Part shown: positions 11,566-21,560 of the stretch, piece after piece
How the letters are laid out: each line of letters opens with the position of its first letter
Numbering within the stretch: the first letter of the stretch is position 1
From: Undaria pinnatifida
Taxonomy: Eukaryota; Sar; Phaeophyceae; Laminariales; Alariaceae
DNA length: 64,000 bases
Direction of reading: 5' to 3'
Assembly (NCBI GenBank): GCA_012845835.1
Contig: JABAKD010000014.1
Coordinates: 5,255,896 to 5,319,895, forward strand
Translations under genes and position numbers: made by a program
Notes under the pieces: generated by a model
Database searches by the model: none
What the model was told of the DNA's origin: nothing
What the model saw: the letters and a program-made list of their open reading frames with translations, nothing else

Positions 11566-13774
11566 GAGGAAGTGCAGTATACTGCGGCTGCTGCTAATAT
11601 AATAGTTAATGATGCCATGAACTGCTAGCTGTTGCTGAGTTTGTGCGAAACGCGATTCATCTGCACTAACTATCGGTCTTGCGATAAGAAACACCTCACA
11701 CGTAGCCTACAAAATGAAGTGTAAACAGGAAATTCGACGCTGTTATACTTGTACCTGGTGCTGAATTCGGTGTGGGACACACCCTTTCCCAAATAAAAAA
11801 TCTGCCCTACAATCCACATCTCGGTTTCTTAGCCGAGGTCCTGTACTGCTGTACGGTATCAGCACCCGCAGGTACTGGGCACAGCAAGGTGTACAGCCAT
11901 AACAAAGCAAGACAGCACGACAAGAGCACAAGGAAAATCCCGCCACACACACAAAAATACAACAATACGACGTGCACCAGGTATTGCCGAATGTAAAATG
12001 GCAAAATATCAGACAAAAGAAGGTGAAACGTGCAGAAACACGGGAAAAAAAAAGGAAAAGAACAAGGAGTGGAACATTAAATATTGTCGGATGCGGGCGA
12101 AACGATCAGCACCCGCATACCCGATTTGTTTTGAAGATCCTGTCAAAAAAGGGCGTAGTTACCGCTCTAATCGCAGTGCCGCTCTTATCTCCGATTGGGT
12201 TGTTGTTGTCTTGTCAATATCATCTACCAGGTAGGTTTTAGTGTATGATGATACCGGGTATGCATCACACGGCATGAGCCGACTTCACCGCTCTCAATTC
12301 TGTGTTATAATTCGTGCTCGTACGATCTAGGAACGTTCTTAATTAGGTATCCCACTGCACCTGGTATCAAAGCAAATACCAAAGATAATTACCAGTACGC
12401 GGTAAAAAACCAGCTGGAAAAAACAAGTTCGGCGGGGGGGGGACAAAAACACCAAATATCCAAACGTCGAACGTCCAACATCGAACATCGAACACGAGAG
12501 CGACCAGTGCTAATGCTGGGGAAGCGAACCACATCACATGTAACGTATCATACACGTATAAACAGCGAGACCCGAAACCATAGCTACGGAAACGCCCTAC
12601 CTACGAATGTTGTGAAGGAAAATTGAAAATGTACAAAAATGAAACACCCGAACCATGCAGACGTACATGCAAGCAGCAAGCATAATTGCTTGCAGGATTG
12701 TGCAGTACCGCTTCTTCGCGTGAATGTTCGTTGCTGTGAAGCAAGCTGCGCGGGAGACCGCAAGCGCTTCCAATGTCCGCGGCCTTCTTCAGAAAAGCTA
12801 CTCATACACACTCGTTCCTACAAGCAGATATGATACCTGCGCTTTGGATCAGATAACAGAAGTGCAGCGTAGAAGCAAAGGCTCAAATCAAGCACCAGGA
12901 ACCATACAACGCCAGTACCTCGTACCTGCAGGTACCTTGTACAAAACAGCCGTACGAGTGCAAGGTGCGAAGAAATAAATCTACGATACAACAGAGCTCG
13001 ATACTTGAAAAGCAACCAAACCAGGTACGTTTATTATTACTTTAGAAAAGGAGAGGGGGGGGAAGCTCGCGGCTCTTGAGAGCAACGCATCGCATCGATT
13101 GATCATGTGCGTCCCGTCTAGACTCTTGTGTTCTGTATGCGTGTGATGATGAGCCCGATGAATAAATCGACGAACGACGCGAATCAATGAATGAATTCAC
13201 AACCTCGGTAACAAAAGTACGACTCACTTGTAGACGGGCGTGCGACTTGCACCTCTTCGCAGAGACCACAACATGCACTCAGCAACAGGACAGCAGCAGC
13301 GGGGTACAGGTGTCACACATGAACCAACACAACAAGGGAAAAGCCGAACGGTCCGGGCTCGGGCACCCCGCCATTTTGCATATATCACCACGACAACGAC
13401 GAGAGCGACGCTTGCAGGGTGCGTTCACGAGGGTTCAAAATGCAATCGCGACGCTTCCCATTGAGTCTACATCGAAAGGAAAAGCGAAGAAAATCGAAAG
13501 GCGAGGCCAGCCGAAGCATGCGAATCATAATGGCAAGGGAGCGAAGCAAGGAGGAAAAAAAGCAAAACAAAGCAAACGCTTCACGAAGCTGTGGCCTCTC
13601 TGCTTTCCCTCGATCATTCATAATCTCCACAAATCCAACGCAAGGCAAAACCAAAAACAAAGCAAAAAGTCAGGAAAACATATGCACACCGCAACCATGA
13701 ATAGGTTACAACTCTTACCTGCTCATGGTCATACATATCAGCATATCGTACTGCTATGTACCACGCAGACACGC

Positions 13775-13807
<33 letters not shown>

Positions 13808-14377
13808 TCAGCAGCCATTTAACTGAAAATCCATGGGAGTAAATTCCATTTTGGCATATTTTTACGTGGTGTGGCTTGTTTGGTTTGAATGTGCAAAACA
13901 AAAAGCATATGGTTGATACCGTCAGTGCCGCCGCCGACAGCCGAGACGTTCTGGACAGCCCTAGGGGCACGTCCGACCGGGAGCGAGGCCCGTATCACTC
14001 GGTAAAAATGGTGGCAGTGGTGGTGGTGGTACTGGGCTACGCTTGACACCTAGCGGTGCACATGCCGAAGCGTGTCCGATTGAGCTTACACACACTCGAT
14101 TCCATATTACATGCGGATGAAACAATCCCGCCTAAAAACTTAACTTTCAATTTCACCTCCCCATTAGCACTGCATTCCCGAAATAAGTATAAAACACTTG
14201 TAATTAGACTTAAAAATAAAAATTGGAAAACATGGTATTTGCCTTCACCCCCAAACATAAACTTTTTGGCACCGGACTCTCGTCATGGACACAAAACACT
14301 TGGAATTAGGATAAGTGTTGGGAAAATAAAACTTAGCCTTGCATGTCCCTTTCTACCTCTTTCTCTCTCCCACCAAC
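11566..14377. other. No confirmed gene
   Basis: The longest frame (13187-13822, plus, about 211 codons) is rich in Lys, Gln, Arg and Thr, contains A-rich purine DNA and ends in a CAG/CAA microsatellite (13778-13815). It shows no domain and is probably chance. The words TACCAGGTA and ACCAGGTAC recur many times. If the bactofilin-like gene at 14734 continues, its next exon should lie here on the minus strand, but I could not find one. Confidence 0.35.
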
Positions 14378-14734
14378 CTGAAGACGGCCGCATAGGACCA
14401 CCGTGTTGCACTCCATCACGTCCCCTCGAAATCGCACGTTTGCACCTATCTTGAGCATCTTCGCGTTGGATATGGCTGCGACGGCGCCATCTCCCCCGGC
14501 CGCCGCCACTGCTGCCGCCGCCGCCGCGTCCCCCGCCCCTCCCGCCTTTACAGTAGGTCGATTCGTAGGACTCGTCTCCCTTGACCTCGCTTTACTCCAA
14601 GCCGCCCCTATTCGACTGGAAGAGCCCGATCGAAACGATCTCGAAGGGGAGTTCTCTGCCCCCGGGTCGTCGACCGAGGAGGAGGCCTGGGGCTCCTCGT
14701 CCAGCGTCGTATTTCTCCGCCCGAACCTGTGCAT
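14378..14734 (-). CDS. First exon of a bactofilin-like protein (partial)
   Basis: The frame starts at the first Met after an in-frame TAA and runs 119 codons to a CAG|GTTGGT donor. Residues 1-65 are polar and Ser/Arg-rich, and 66-90 are Ala/Gly-rich low complexity. The last stretch (MLKIGANVRFRGDV, then CNTVVLCGRLQ) has the spacing of the start of a bactofilin fold, where short strands with G.V...G.V and V..G rungs build a right-handed beta-helix that polymerises without nucleotide. Bacterial bactofilins are cytoskeletal. The rest of the helix would be in downstream exons not located here. It is divergent to the exon at 15355. The assignment rests on about 30 residues, so an unrelated beta protein is possible. 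Confidence 0.4.
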
Positions 14735-15354
14735 GGCTACGGCCCGCCTTGGTTAAGCGGCCGGCTTGCGTTGGGTCAGGTTGGGTAGGGTGACTCCTCC
14801 TCCAAAAGAAAAAACAAAAACACAAGACACAACCTTAGCCGCGTGTCAAATAAATTATAATCCACCCGGGATTGGATGTGTATTGTGTGTGTTGCCCTTT
14901 TTCTGATGCAGGCTGCCGCGCGCTGCAGATTTTACCCTCTTTCCCCCCGGTGCCTCTACGCTTCTATATTCCTCGTTCGCTCCCAGGCTGGGTGAGTCTC
15001 GTTCGAACGCTCCGCCAAGCTTCGCCGGCGACAGCCCCGAATGTCCCTCGCGGCGAGGACAGAGTGCCTGCGCGAGTCCTCAAACTGCTGCTGTTGTGGC
15101 CTGGTTTGTAGTGTTGCGCGCTCCTTTTCGAGGTTTGTGTTTTTTCCAACAAAATTCTGTTCGGTATGTAATTTTGAACCGAATTATTATTCCTATCTTA
15201 AAATGTTGCATATTCGTAGTTCGGTAATCGTAAAAAATACCGAATTTACGATTCCTGATCGGTGCGAACCGAACCGGGCCGGACCGAGTCTACGAACTCT
15301 TGACAAAGTGAGAGTTGTCGTGTCTTGGAATATCGTCGCCGCCATAGCATAGGC
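14735..15354. promoter_or_regulatory. Divergent intergenic region between two first exons
   Basis: About 620 bases separate two outward-facing first exons. No TATA box stands out. TTGGGTCAGGTTGGGTAGGG at 14773 is a degenerate GGGTT-type tract. The region may hold a shared promoter; this is inferred only from gene orientation. Confidence 0.3.
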
Positions 15355-15507
15355 ATGGAGCAACGACGGGGGGCTAGCCCAGCAGCCGCGGAACAGGCAG
15401 AAGAGGACAGCAAAGTGACTAACCCAGTTATGGGTCGCCCTTTTCCCGCTATGAACAGCGAAGATTTGACGAGAGCATCCCCTGGATCCGCATTAGAAGT
15501 AGAAGCA

Positions 15508-15542
<35 letters not shown>

Positions 15543-15651
15543 TGCGGCGCGACCGTCGCAAACGATGCCGCTTGAGATGAACAACTGTCGCCGGCAGCGA
15601 CAGAGGGCCAGGGTTGCGCCCTGTAAAACGCTGGATGCCTCAGACCCTCAG
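15355..15651 (+). CDS. First exon of an unidentified protein with poly-Ala tract
   Basis: An ATG opens 99 codons that end in phase 0 at CAG|GTGTGT, a reasonable donor. The N-terminus is polar (MEQRRGASPAAAEQAEEDSK), followed by a run of about 16 Ala encoded mostly by GCA repeats (15507-15548), then an Arg/Gln-rich tail. No domain is recognised and no following exon could be assigned. The antisense frame is a long Ala run from the same repeat and is a shadow. It may be a real N-terminal exon or a repeat-driven open frame. Confidence 0.3.
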
Positions 15652-17983
15652 GTGTGTTTGGGATGTGTGTGTTGTGTGTTAGCCTAAAAGTGGGGGAGGG
15701 ATACAGAAATGTGGTGCTTGCAAAGAGAGGAGAAGGTTGACACGGCAACGGTACGGAATATCACTGCTGTTGTGGAACACTACCGCTCTCTGCTGTTGTT
15801 TATTTTGTTCGCTTTGTGTTTGAAACGAAAGCAAGAGCAGAGATAAGAGTTGCTTGCGCTAGTTATGTAGACTATTGCTGCTGCTGTACCTGGTTGTGGT
15901 TTGCGGTGCATTCCCTCGTCTAGGTTCCACTGCTCCCTCTGTGCAAGCATGCCCCTGTGCAAGCATGCGCCACAGCGATCAGGCAGCGAGGTTGGTAGGC
16001 TGGCGAGCTTTTGCAGCTGCAGCAGGCACCGGGACTGCGCAGAAAGTGCTCCTACTATCGTAGGTATCTGGATATCTGTGCCGCGCCACGGCACGGCCTG
16101 ACGGAGCCCCCATTTCGATGCCAAAACCGAAACTGAAATCAAACTCGCTCGGACGGACAGCAGTAGTCGTGATCTCGCGTTAGTGCGGTACCCTTTAGTG
16201 CGTAACCCCCGTATAGTGCGGTTATATACCACGTATTTCGCTTGGCACTTGCCTTGTATCGCACATACCTGGTAGCACCGCACACCGCACCATTGATTGG
16301 ACGTATCCTGCGTTATTACAGTAGTCTACGTACTACTTTCGTGTGGGTATTGTCACCTGGCAAGGCCCCGCATTTCTACTAATACTATTGAGACGGGGAC
16401 CACGACTCTTGTACTTGCTCGTTATTCTGGTGGTGCTGCTGCTTCTGCGGTGAATGTCGAGCTGTTATTAATAGTGGGTTCGTGGTGGGCGTCGATATGT
16501 GTGCACATCAATCGAGAGCAAGTCGCGCATCAAGCATCTGCCGCAAGCTCAAACCAAGCTTTCAATAGGAATGAGCTCAAATCAAGCATCCCAAATCCCA
16601 AAGCAAGTGTGGTTACTGGGTACCGAACGATATGGTTATGAAAAAAGTTTGACATGTACGAGCGTAGGAGAACTACCGGTATACGCTCTACGACCACGTA
16701 TCGTATGATACGACATGATACCGAGTACTGGTACTGGTGTCCAGCCTGCTGGCTGTCTGCATTTTGGCACAAAGCAGCTGGTGTGGCTTAGCGATGTTCA
16801 AGTTGTGGTTCGTATTCTGTTTTCTACGTTAGTTTGTGCACCACTTGCTTGCTCTCTTTGCTGGCAGGTCACTACCGCTCTGCTGCTCTGCTGCTGCTGC
16901 CGCGGCGGCGGCGGGGGCACTTTTGCTGCAGTTCCCGCTCGGCTGCTAGATGCATGGTCTATGTGCTGTTGCTGAAATATATACTCGAGTATATATCAGC
17001 AATACCAATAGTACGCGTAGCGCGCAACGTGCTACGCCACACGCATGCCGAATGGCGGTATTCACAACAGTAGCAGTAAAGCACACCTGTTCGCCTGTTC
17101 AAGTCAGGGATGCGTGTTACTGGTCCCGGTTCGCGAACGGCTTGCAAATCCATACGATGCTCTCGGAAAAAATGCGGTTCTTGAAGGTTTCGTATCACGC
17201 CCTTTTGGATAAAAACGCCTCCATACGAGTTCCCATATAGGAAACCTCCTCTCTTTGAGCATTATTACTATTAGTAGGTGATGGTAGCGATCCATCCCCT
17301 ACCTCGCCTTTTTGCGGCTTGTAGCGGTTCTTGAGTGCGGTTCTCACAACTGCTCGTTTTTCGGTATATTGTCGGTATCATAGATTCGCACTCAAATCTG
17401 CGGTACACGCACCCATCGATGGTTTTCTGTTTTTGCTCGGGGCAGGAACTGTTTGTGTACACAAACCTGTAGGAAAATGCCACACGCTCTTATATCCCGT
17501 TTTAGGTTTTAGTATGCACCTGGTACGATGTACGATAATAAAGTTTCAGAGCTAGGGTTAGAGTCAGGGGCCAGGGTCCCGCCCCCCCCCCGAAAAAACT
17601 GGAACACTAACACCAGTGCAGTTTCAGTTTTGCGAAAACCAGTGGAATCAACTGCTGAGAGCCTCTTGCAACGTGGATCGGCGCAATTCGATGAGAGTCG
17701 ACGAGGGGAAGGGCTGAAGTCTTCTCGTGATGAAAATGAAGGCGGGTACCGTAGTGGGGAGGGGGGAGAAGGGCCTGCTTGGTGACCCTGGATCTTAGTT
17801 ACGTCTCTATAACGAGGGAGAAAGAGAAAGAAAAAGTACGAAGATCACAAATGGGATGAACAGAAACAAAAACAAGAACAAAAGTGTGGTTTTCCCCTAT
17901 AGGTTTGTTTCTACAAGTACCGACAGCTTCGGCCCAACACTACGAGTATTAGCTCGTAAACTTCTGTAATGCATGTTTTTCTG
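15652..17983. other. Gene-free stretch
   Basis: No exon is supportable. Bases 16165-16400 repeat the TTAGTGCGG words of 7.9 kb (GTTAGTGCGGTACCCTTTAG, then TATAGTGCGG, then GCACCGCAC..ACCGCACC). GCTGCTGCT-rich patches lie at 15880-15905, 16430-16450 and 16875-16915. A palindrome TATACTCGAGTATA is at 16979. Short C-rich and G-rich runs are at 17580-17592 and 17752-17770. Confidence 0.5.
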
Positions 17984-18288
17984 TTTGTTTGTTTTTTCTC
18001 ACACTTTTACTTTCCAGCTTCTGGACAAGCCGTGGTCACAGGTGTCGTCCCTTCTACCCCCCGGTTCTTGCCTTAATTTTTATCGCGCATAGGGCTCAGC
18101 AATCCCACTGCTCGTCGATTTTTCATCGAGTGTTGCTAACTCACGCTCTCGCGCTTTCCGCAAGTCAATTTGTGCACAAGAAAAAGTCCCAACGAATTTA
18201 TACGAGTATGCACTCGGCGGGGCGCGAACTCACGAAACTGACCTATACCAGGCTCGAGGATAACCTGATACGCCACCGGGGCGACCGG
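17984..18288 (-). mobile_element. tRNA-derived SINE (family A), copy 2
   Basis: This is a near full-length reverse-strand copy of the 10708 element: T-rich tail at the left, body, then the tRNA-like head ending at 18288 (GCCACCGGGGCGACCGG). The tail is a broken T tract (TTTTTCTGTTTGTTTG). Relative to copy 1 the body has small substitutions and a few extra bases (GTCACAGGTGTCGTCC). Confidence 0.8.
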
Positions 18289-18309
18289 CTGCATGTTTTG
18301 ATCGATTGA

Positions 18310-18476
18310 TTGGCTGCCAGGGGGAAGGGGGGAGGAGACGGGGGCGCAGGGGTGGGGGGGGGAGGGCGAGGGGGCGAGGGGAGGGTGAGAGAAGGGGGAG
18401 AAGAGGCGGGGGGAGGTGGGGACGAGGGAGAGGGGCGGGGGGAGGAGGGGGGAGGGGCGGGGGAGGGGGTGTCTAC
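18310..18476. repeat. GGGGA/GGGGC purine-rich minisatellite
   Basis: About 165 bases are almost pure G with A, C or T every few bases. Gly/Arg/Glu-rich frames read through it in all phases and are artefacts. It directly follows a SINE head. Confidence 0.7.
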
Positions 18477-18774
18477 GACTTTGCTGAGACTTTGCTCAGC
18501 TTCGAAAAATGGTTGATCGTACCCACTTCCTCCTCACTTCATCTTCATTCAGAGAATTTCCCAGGCGATCGGGGTCATAATTTATAATAGGGCTATATAG
18601 ATACTAATATTGCGGGGTCTCCCTATAGTGCCAGTTGTGTGATGTCTATGATACTGCCAATATAGTGATGGTTAAGTCGCTGGCATGAGGTACTAGACTC
18701 GTATACTAATAATAGTTCCGGCGTCGGTGCTGCTGTACCCAATAGTGCCGGTGTCCGGTGTACTACTTTGAGTT

Positions 18775-19190
18775 GTTGTTGTTGTTGTTGTTCTCACATT
18801 AACTAGCATAATCAAGTCTGTGGTCACAGGACAGGCTCCAGCCACTCTGGAGTGGAGGAATACTCCAGGGAAAAAACACAAACCAAAAGTGGTACCCGCA
18901 TATATCATAGCTACGCTTTTCATGCCTCTGCCAGAAACATAGAAAAGTGAAATCGGGAGTCAGCTTACGATGTGCCAGGTCTATACTGGTACTTTTTTTT
19001 TGTACATATGTACGACGACGTCTCGCTACTCGCGCCTGAAAAGCCGACTACACCGCTTGCCACCCAGAAAAGACTACCACGTATATATTTTATAACTAAT
19101 TTTCAAGGACGTCAGCCGTGAGTTTGACGAATTTCAGGTCAATACTCATCTTTGCAAGCTGCGTTGTTGGTACTCGTAATATACTATATT
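18775..19190. repeat. Arm of the TGTGACCACGGACTTGAT element plus core repeat
   Basis: Bases 18805-18870 match one arm of the 11.4 kb inverted-repeat element, including TCTGGAGTGGAGGAATACTC. Bases 19104-19190 are a good copy of the GTGAGTTYGACRAATTTC..TTTGCAAGCTGCG repeat. The two repeats therefore co-occur here in the same neighbourhood as at 11.3-11.56 kb, hinting that they belong to one longer element. Confidence 0.5.
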
Positions 19191-19424
19191 ACACGTCGTA
19201 CCTTTCACTGCGCATACGCGCGTCAGACTCAAATCAACTGGAAAAACAAAGAAAAGAAGAGAAAGAAAGAAAGAAAAGAAGAGAAAAAGAACGCGAAAAA
19301 GGAAAGGAAAGGGAAGGAAAAGAAAAGAAAAGACAAAAAAGGAAGCAAGGAAAGGAACGGAAAGGGAAAAAAAGAACATACTAGCAGACCCTAGGAACTG
19401 ACTAAAGACAGACGTCATTGGGCT
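19191..19424. repeat. Purine-rich GAAAG tract
   Basis: Bases 19240-19375 are nearly all A and G (GAAAGAAAGAAAAGAAGAGA-like). They give Lys/Glu-rich frames on one strand and Phe/Leu/Ser-rich frames on the other. No gene is supported. Confidence 0.7.
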
Positions 19425-19733
19425 CTTTTTTTTTTTTTTCACATTTCTACTTTCCAGCTTCTGGGCAAGCCGTGGTCACAGGTGTCGCCCCTTCTCCCCC
19501 AGGGCTCATGCCATCAATTTTTATCGCGCATAGGGCTCAGCAATCCCACTGCTCGTCGATTTTTCGTCGAGTGTTGCTAACTCACGCTCTCGCGCTTTCC
19601 GCAAGCCAATTTGGGCACAAGGAAAAGCCCCCACGAATTTGTACGAGTATGCACTCGGGGGGATTCGAACTCACGAAACTGACCTATACCAGGCTCGCTC
19701 GAGGATAGCCTGTTACGCCACCGGGGCGACCGG
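19425..19733 (-). mobile_element. tRNA-derived SINE (family A), copy 3
   Basis: A full-length reverse copy: a T run of about 15 at 19425-19439 (the poly(A) tail), body, then a tRNA-like head with B box complement GGATTCGAACTC and head end at 19733. It lies ten bases from copy 4, head to head. Confidence 0.85.
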
Positions 19734-19743
19734 CTCATAGAGT

Positions 19744-20029
19744 CCGGTCGCCCCGGTGGCGTATCAGGTTATCCTCGAGCCTGGTATAGGTCAGTTTCGT
19801 GAGTTCGAGCCCCGCCGAGTGCATACTCGTATAAATTCGTTGGGACTTTTTCTTGTGGACAAATTGACTTGCGGAAAGCGCGAGAGCGTGAGTTGGCAAC
19901 ACTCGATGAACAATCGACGAGCAGTGGGATTGCTGAACCCTATGCGCGATAAAAATTGAAGGCAAGAACCGGGGAGGAGAAAGGATGACACCTGTGACCA
20001 CGGCTTGTCCAGAAGCTGGAAAGTAAAAG

Positions 20030-20065
<36 letters not shown>
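19744..20065 (+). mobile_element. tRNA-derived SINE (family A), copy 4
   Basis: A full-length forward copy with the same head (GTCGCCCCGGTGGCGTATCA), a B box GAGTTCGAGCCCCGCC, body and an A run of about 32. With copy 3 it forms an inverted pair of more than 300 bp per arm. The B box here is closest to the tRNA consensus of all copies. Confidence 0.85.
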
Positions 20066-20066
<1 letters not shown>

Positions 20067-20070
<4 letters not shown>

Positions 20071-20307
20071 TATCAAGTGCATCAATGGCACTGGGGGAAG
20101 AACGCATCAAGACGAAGAAGTCAGGGCGACCTTACGCTAGTTTGTGAGGGAGGATTCGAACTCACGAAACTGACCTATACCAGGCTCGAGGATAACCTGA
20201 TACGCCACCGGGGCGACCGGCTCATAGAGGGTATCAAGTGCATCAATGGCACTGGGGGGAGAACGCATCAAGGCGAAGAAGTCAGGGCGACCTTACGCTA
20301 GTTTGTG
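20067..20307. repeat. 80-bp direct repeats flanking a bare SINE head
   Basis: Bases 20067-20147 and 20227-20307 are near-identical direct repeats (TATCAAGTGCATCAATGGCA, ending CTTACGCTAGTTTGTGA). Between them, 20150-20220 is only the tRNA-like head of SINE A in minus orientation, without body or tail. This looks like a composite or template-switch product joined to the poly(A) of copy 4. Confidence 0.7.
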
Positions 20308-20943
20308 ACGGCCTTGGAAGGCCCACAAACTTCAAGACAATGATGGCCAGACCCAGACTTCAGTCTTTTGGGCATGACGCCCCCCCCTTCCCCCCTCCCC
20401 CCCCCCCCCCCGCCTCCTCCCGGCCGCTTAGTGATGCCGACGGTGGAAGCATTTTTGACTGGCACACACTGGCACTATAGGGAAACCACTACGTTACCAC
20501 CACTACTTTCGTAGTGTTTAAGTCAAGTATGTACATTTTAATCATTTTGTCAAAGCTGGACTAAGGTCTCTCTGCTATATATATATATTTTTTTGTTATA
20601 TATGATACACCCACTGCCCCACACGCCTCCAAGTGCAGCAATTCCTCATCATGCTTTCTTATTGAGGCAAAGAAATCTTGTTGCGTCTTTCTCTTCTGTC
20701 AAGGTTTATTGTTGTTTCCTGTTGGTCTTACTTTTTGTGCCCGCGTTTTTTAATTGGCTTCTTTTTGTTGCCCGTTTTCGTACCCGGTACGTTGACATTT
20801 CCTTAGGTTTCGAGTACGTAGCTCGACTACGTTGCGATGACCTTGGTTTGGTCTGTCTCACAGTCTGTGACCACAGATTTTGCACCCCTCTAGGGCGAAG
20901 AATCGGAGCGGACACTGGGTATGGTGTGCTGATGTTGCTGGGC
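20308..20943. other. Gene-free stretch
   Basis: It contains a C run at 20382-20410 and a TA microsatellite near 20576-20590. A plus-strand frame of about 117 codons (20593-20946) is hydrophobic but has no recognisable domain, no homologous feature and no splice context. I leave it uncalled. Confidence 0.4.
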
Positions 20944-21222
20944 TGACGCGTGGTACGATAGGTGTATTGAGGTAAACCACTTTTTGGCTGATATATTTTC
21001 TGAATGACGGGGCTCCTTAACCCAAAATCGTCGGAAAAAAATAAAAAATAGTTTTTTTTTTTTTTTTGGGGTGATTCTCGTTGTGTCCCTCGGCCATGGG
21101 ATTTCTCACCCGTACACAGCAGTGTTATTTTTCTCCGTAATCAGCTTTTGCGAAAGGTCTTGAGCTCCCGAATTGAGTAAACCTCAGAAAAGAAGTGGTG
21201 CACCTCTGTCGTAGCACGCGTC
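20944..21222. mobile_element. GACGCGTGC TIR element, copy 1
   Basis: The left end is GACGCGTGGTACGATAGGTG and the right end is its near complement (CACCTCTGTCGTAGCACGCG, then TC). The interior carries the family landmarks: TGACGGGGCTCCTTAACCCA, AAATCGTCGGAAA, CGTTGTGTCCCTCGGCCATG and a run ending in AGTGGTGCACCTCT. The element is about 279 bp and non-coding. The terminal inverted repeats are about 35 bp long and imperfect, indicating a non-autonomous DNA transposon. Confidence 0.8.
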
Positions 21223-21459
21223 GGTTGAAATAACAGTAGTGTTGAGTAGCCGATCGCTCTGTTGGTCTGCGGTAGTGGAAACCCCTCCAATACTGGTGCC
21301 ACTAAGGGTCAGGGGTTCAAATCTCGGTATGGAGATTTTAATCTCGGTATGGAGATTTTTATTTTCAGTGTACCGTGGCTGCACCAGGGGGGGTCATTTT
21401 TGGAGGGTCTTTTTGCAGTGGCTCGGGGTCCCTCGCGAGAGTGACGCCCCCATTTCGTT

Positions 21460-21560
21460 GTGATATTAACGCCTTTACAGCTGGAAACCCGTTTCGGGGA
21501 CAAAATTACTTGGACTTAGCATGGGGAGGGGTTTTGGGGCTCTCAAATGGTTAAACTTCC
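21460..21560. repeat. Dispersed GGAAACCCGTTT repeat
   Basis: Key words are ACGCCTTTACAGCTGGAAAC, TTACTTGGACTTAGCATGGG and GAGGGGTTTTGGGGCTCTC. Close relatives are at 3285-3370 and 59695-59785, the latter inside a long TIR element, so this is probably an element fragment. Confidence 0.65.

Noticed and set aside
13187-13822. Plus-strand frame of 211 codons
   Set aside because: Lys/Gln-rich by base composition, ends in a CAA/CAG repeat, no domain and no exon borders that make sense.
20150-20220. Free-standing tRNA gene on the minus strand
   Set aside because: It matches the head of the SINE A family base for base, and the acceptor-stem halves do not pair well; it is a SINE fragment.
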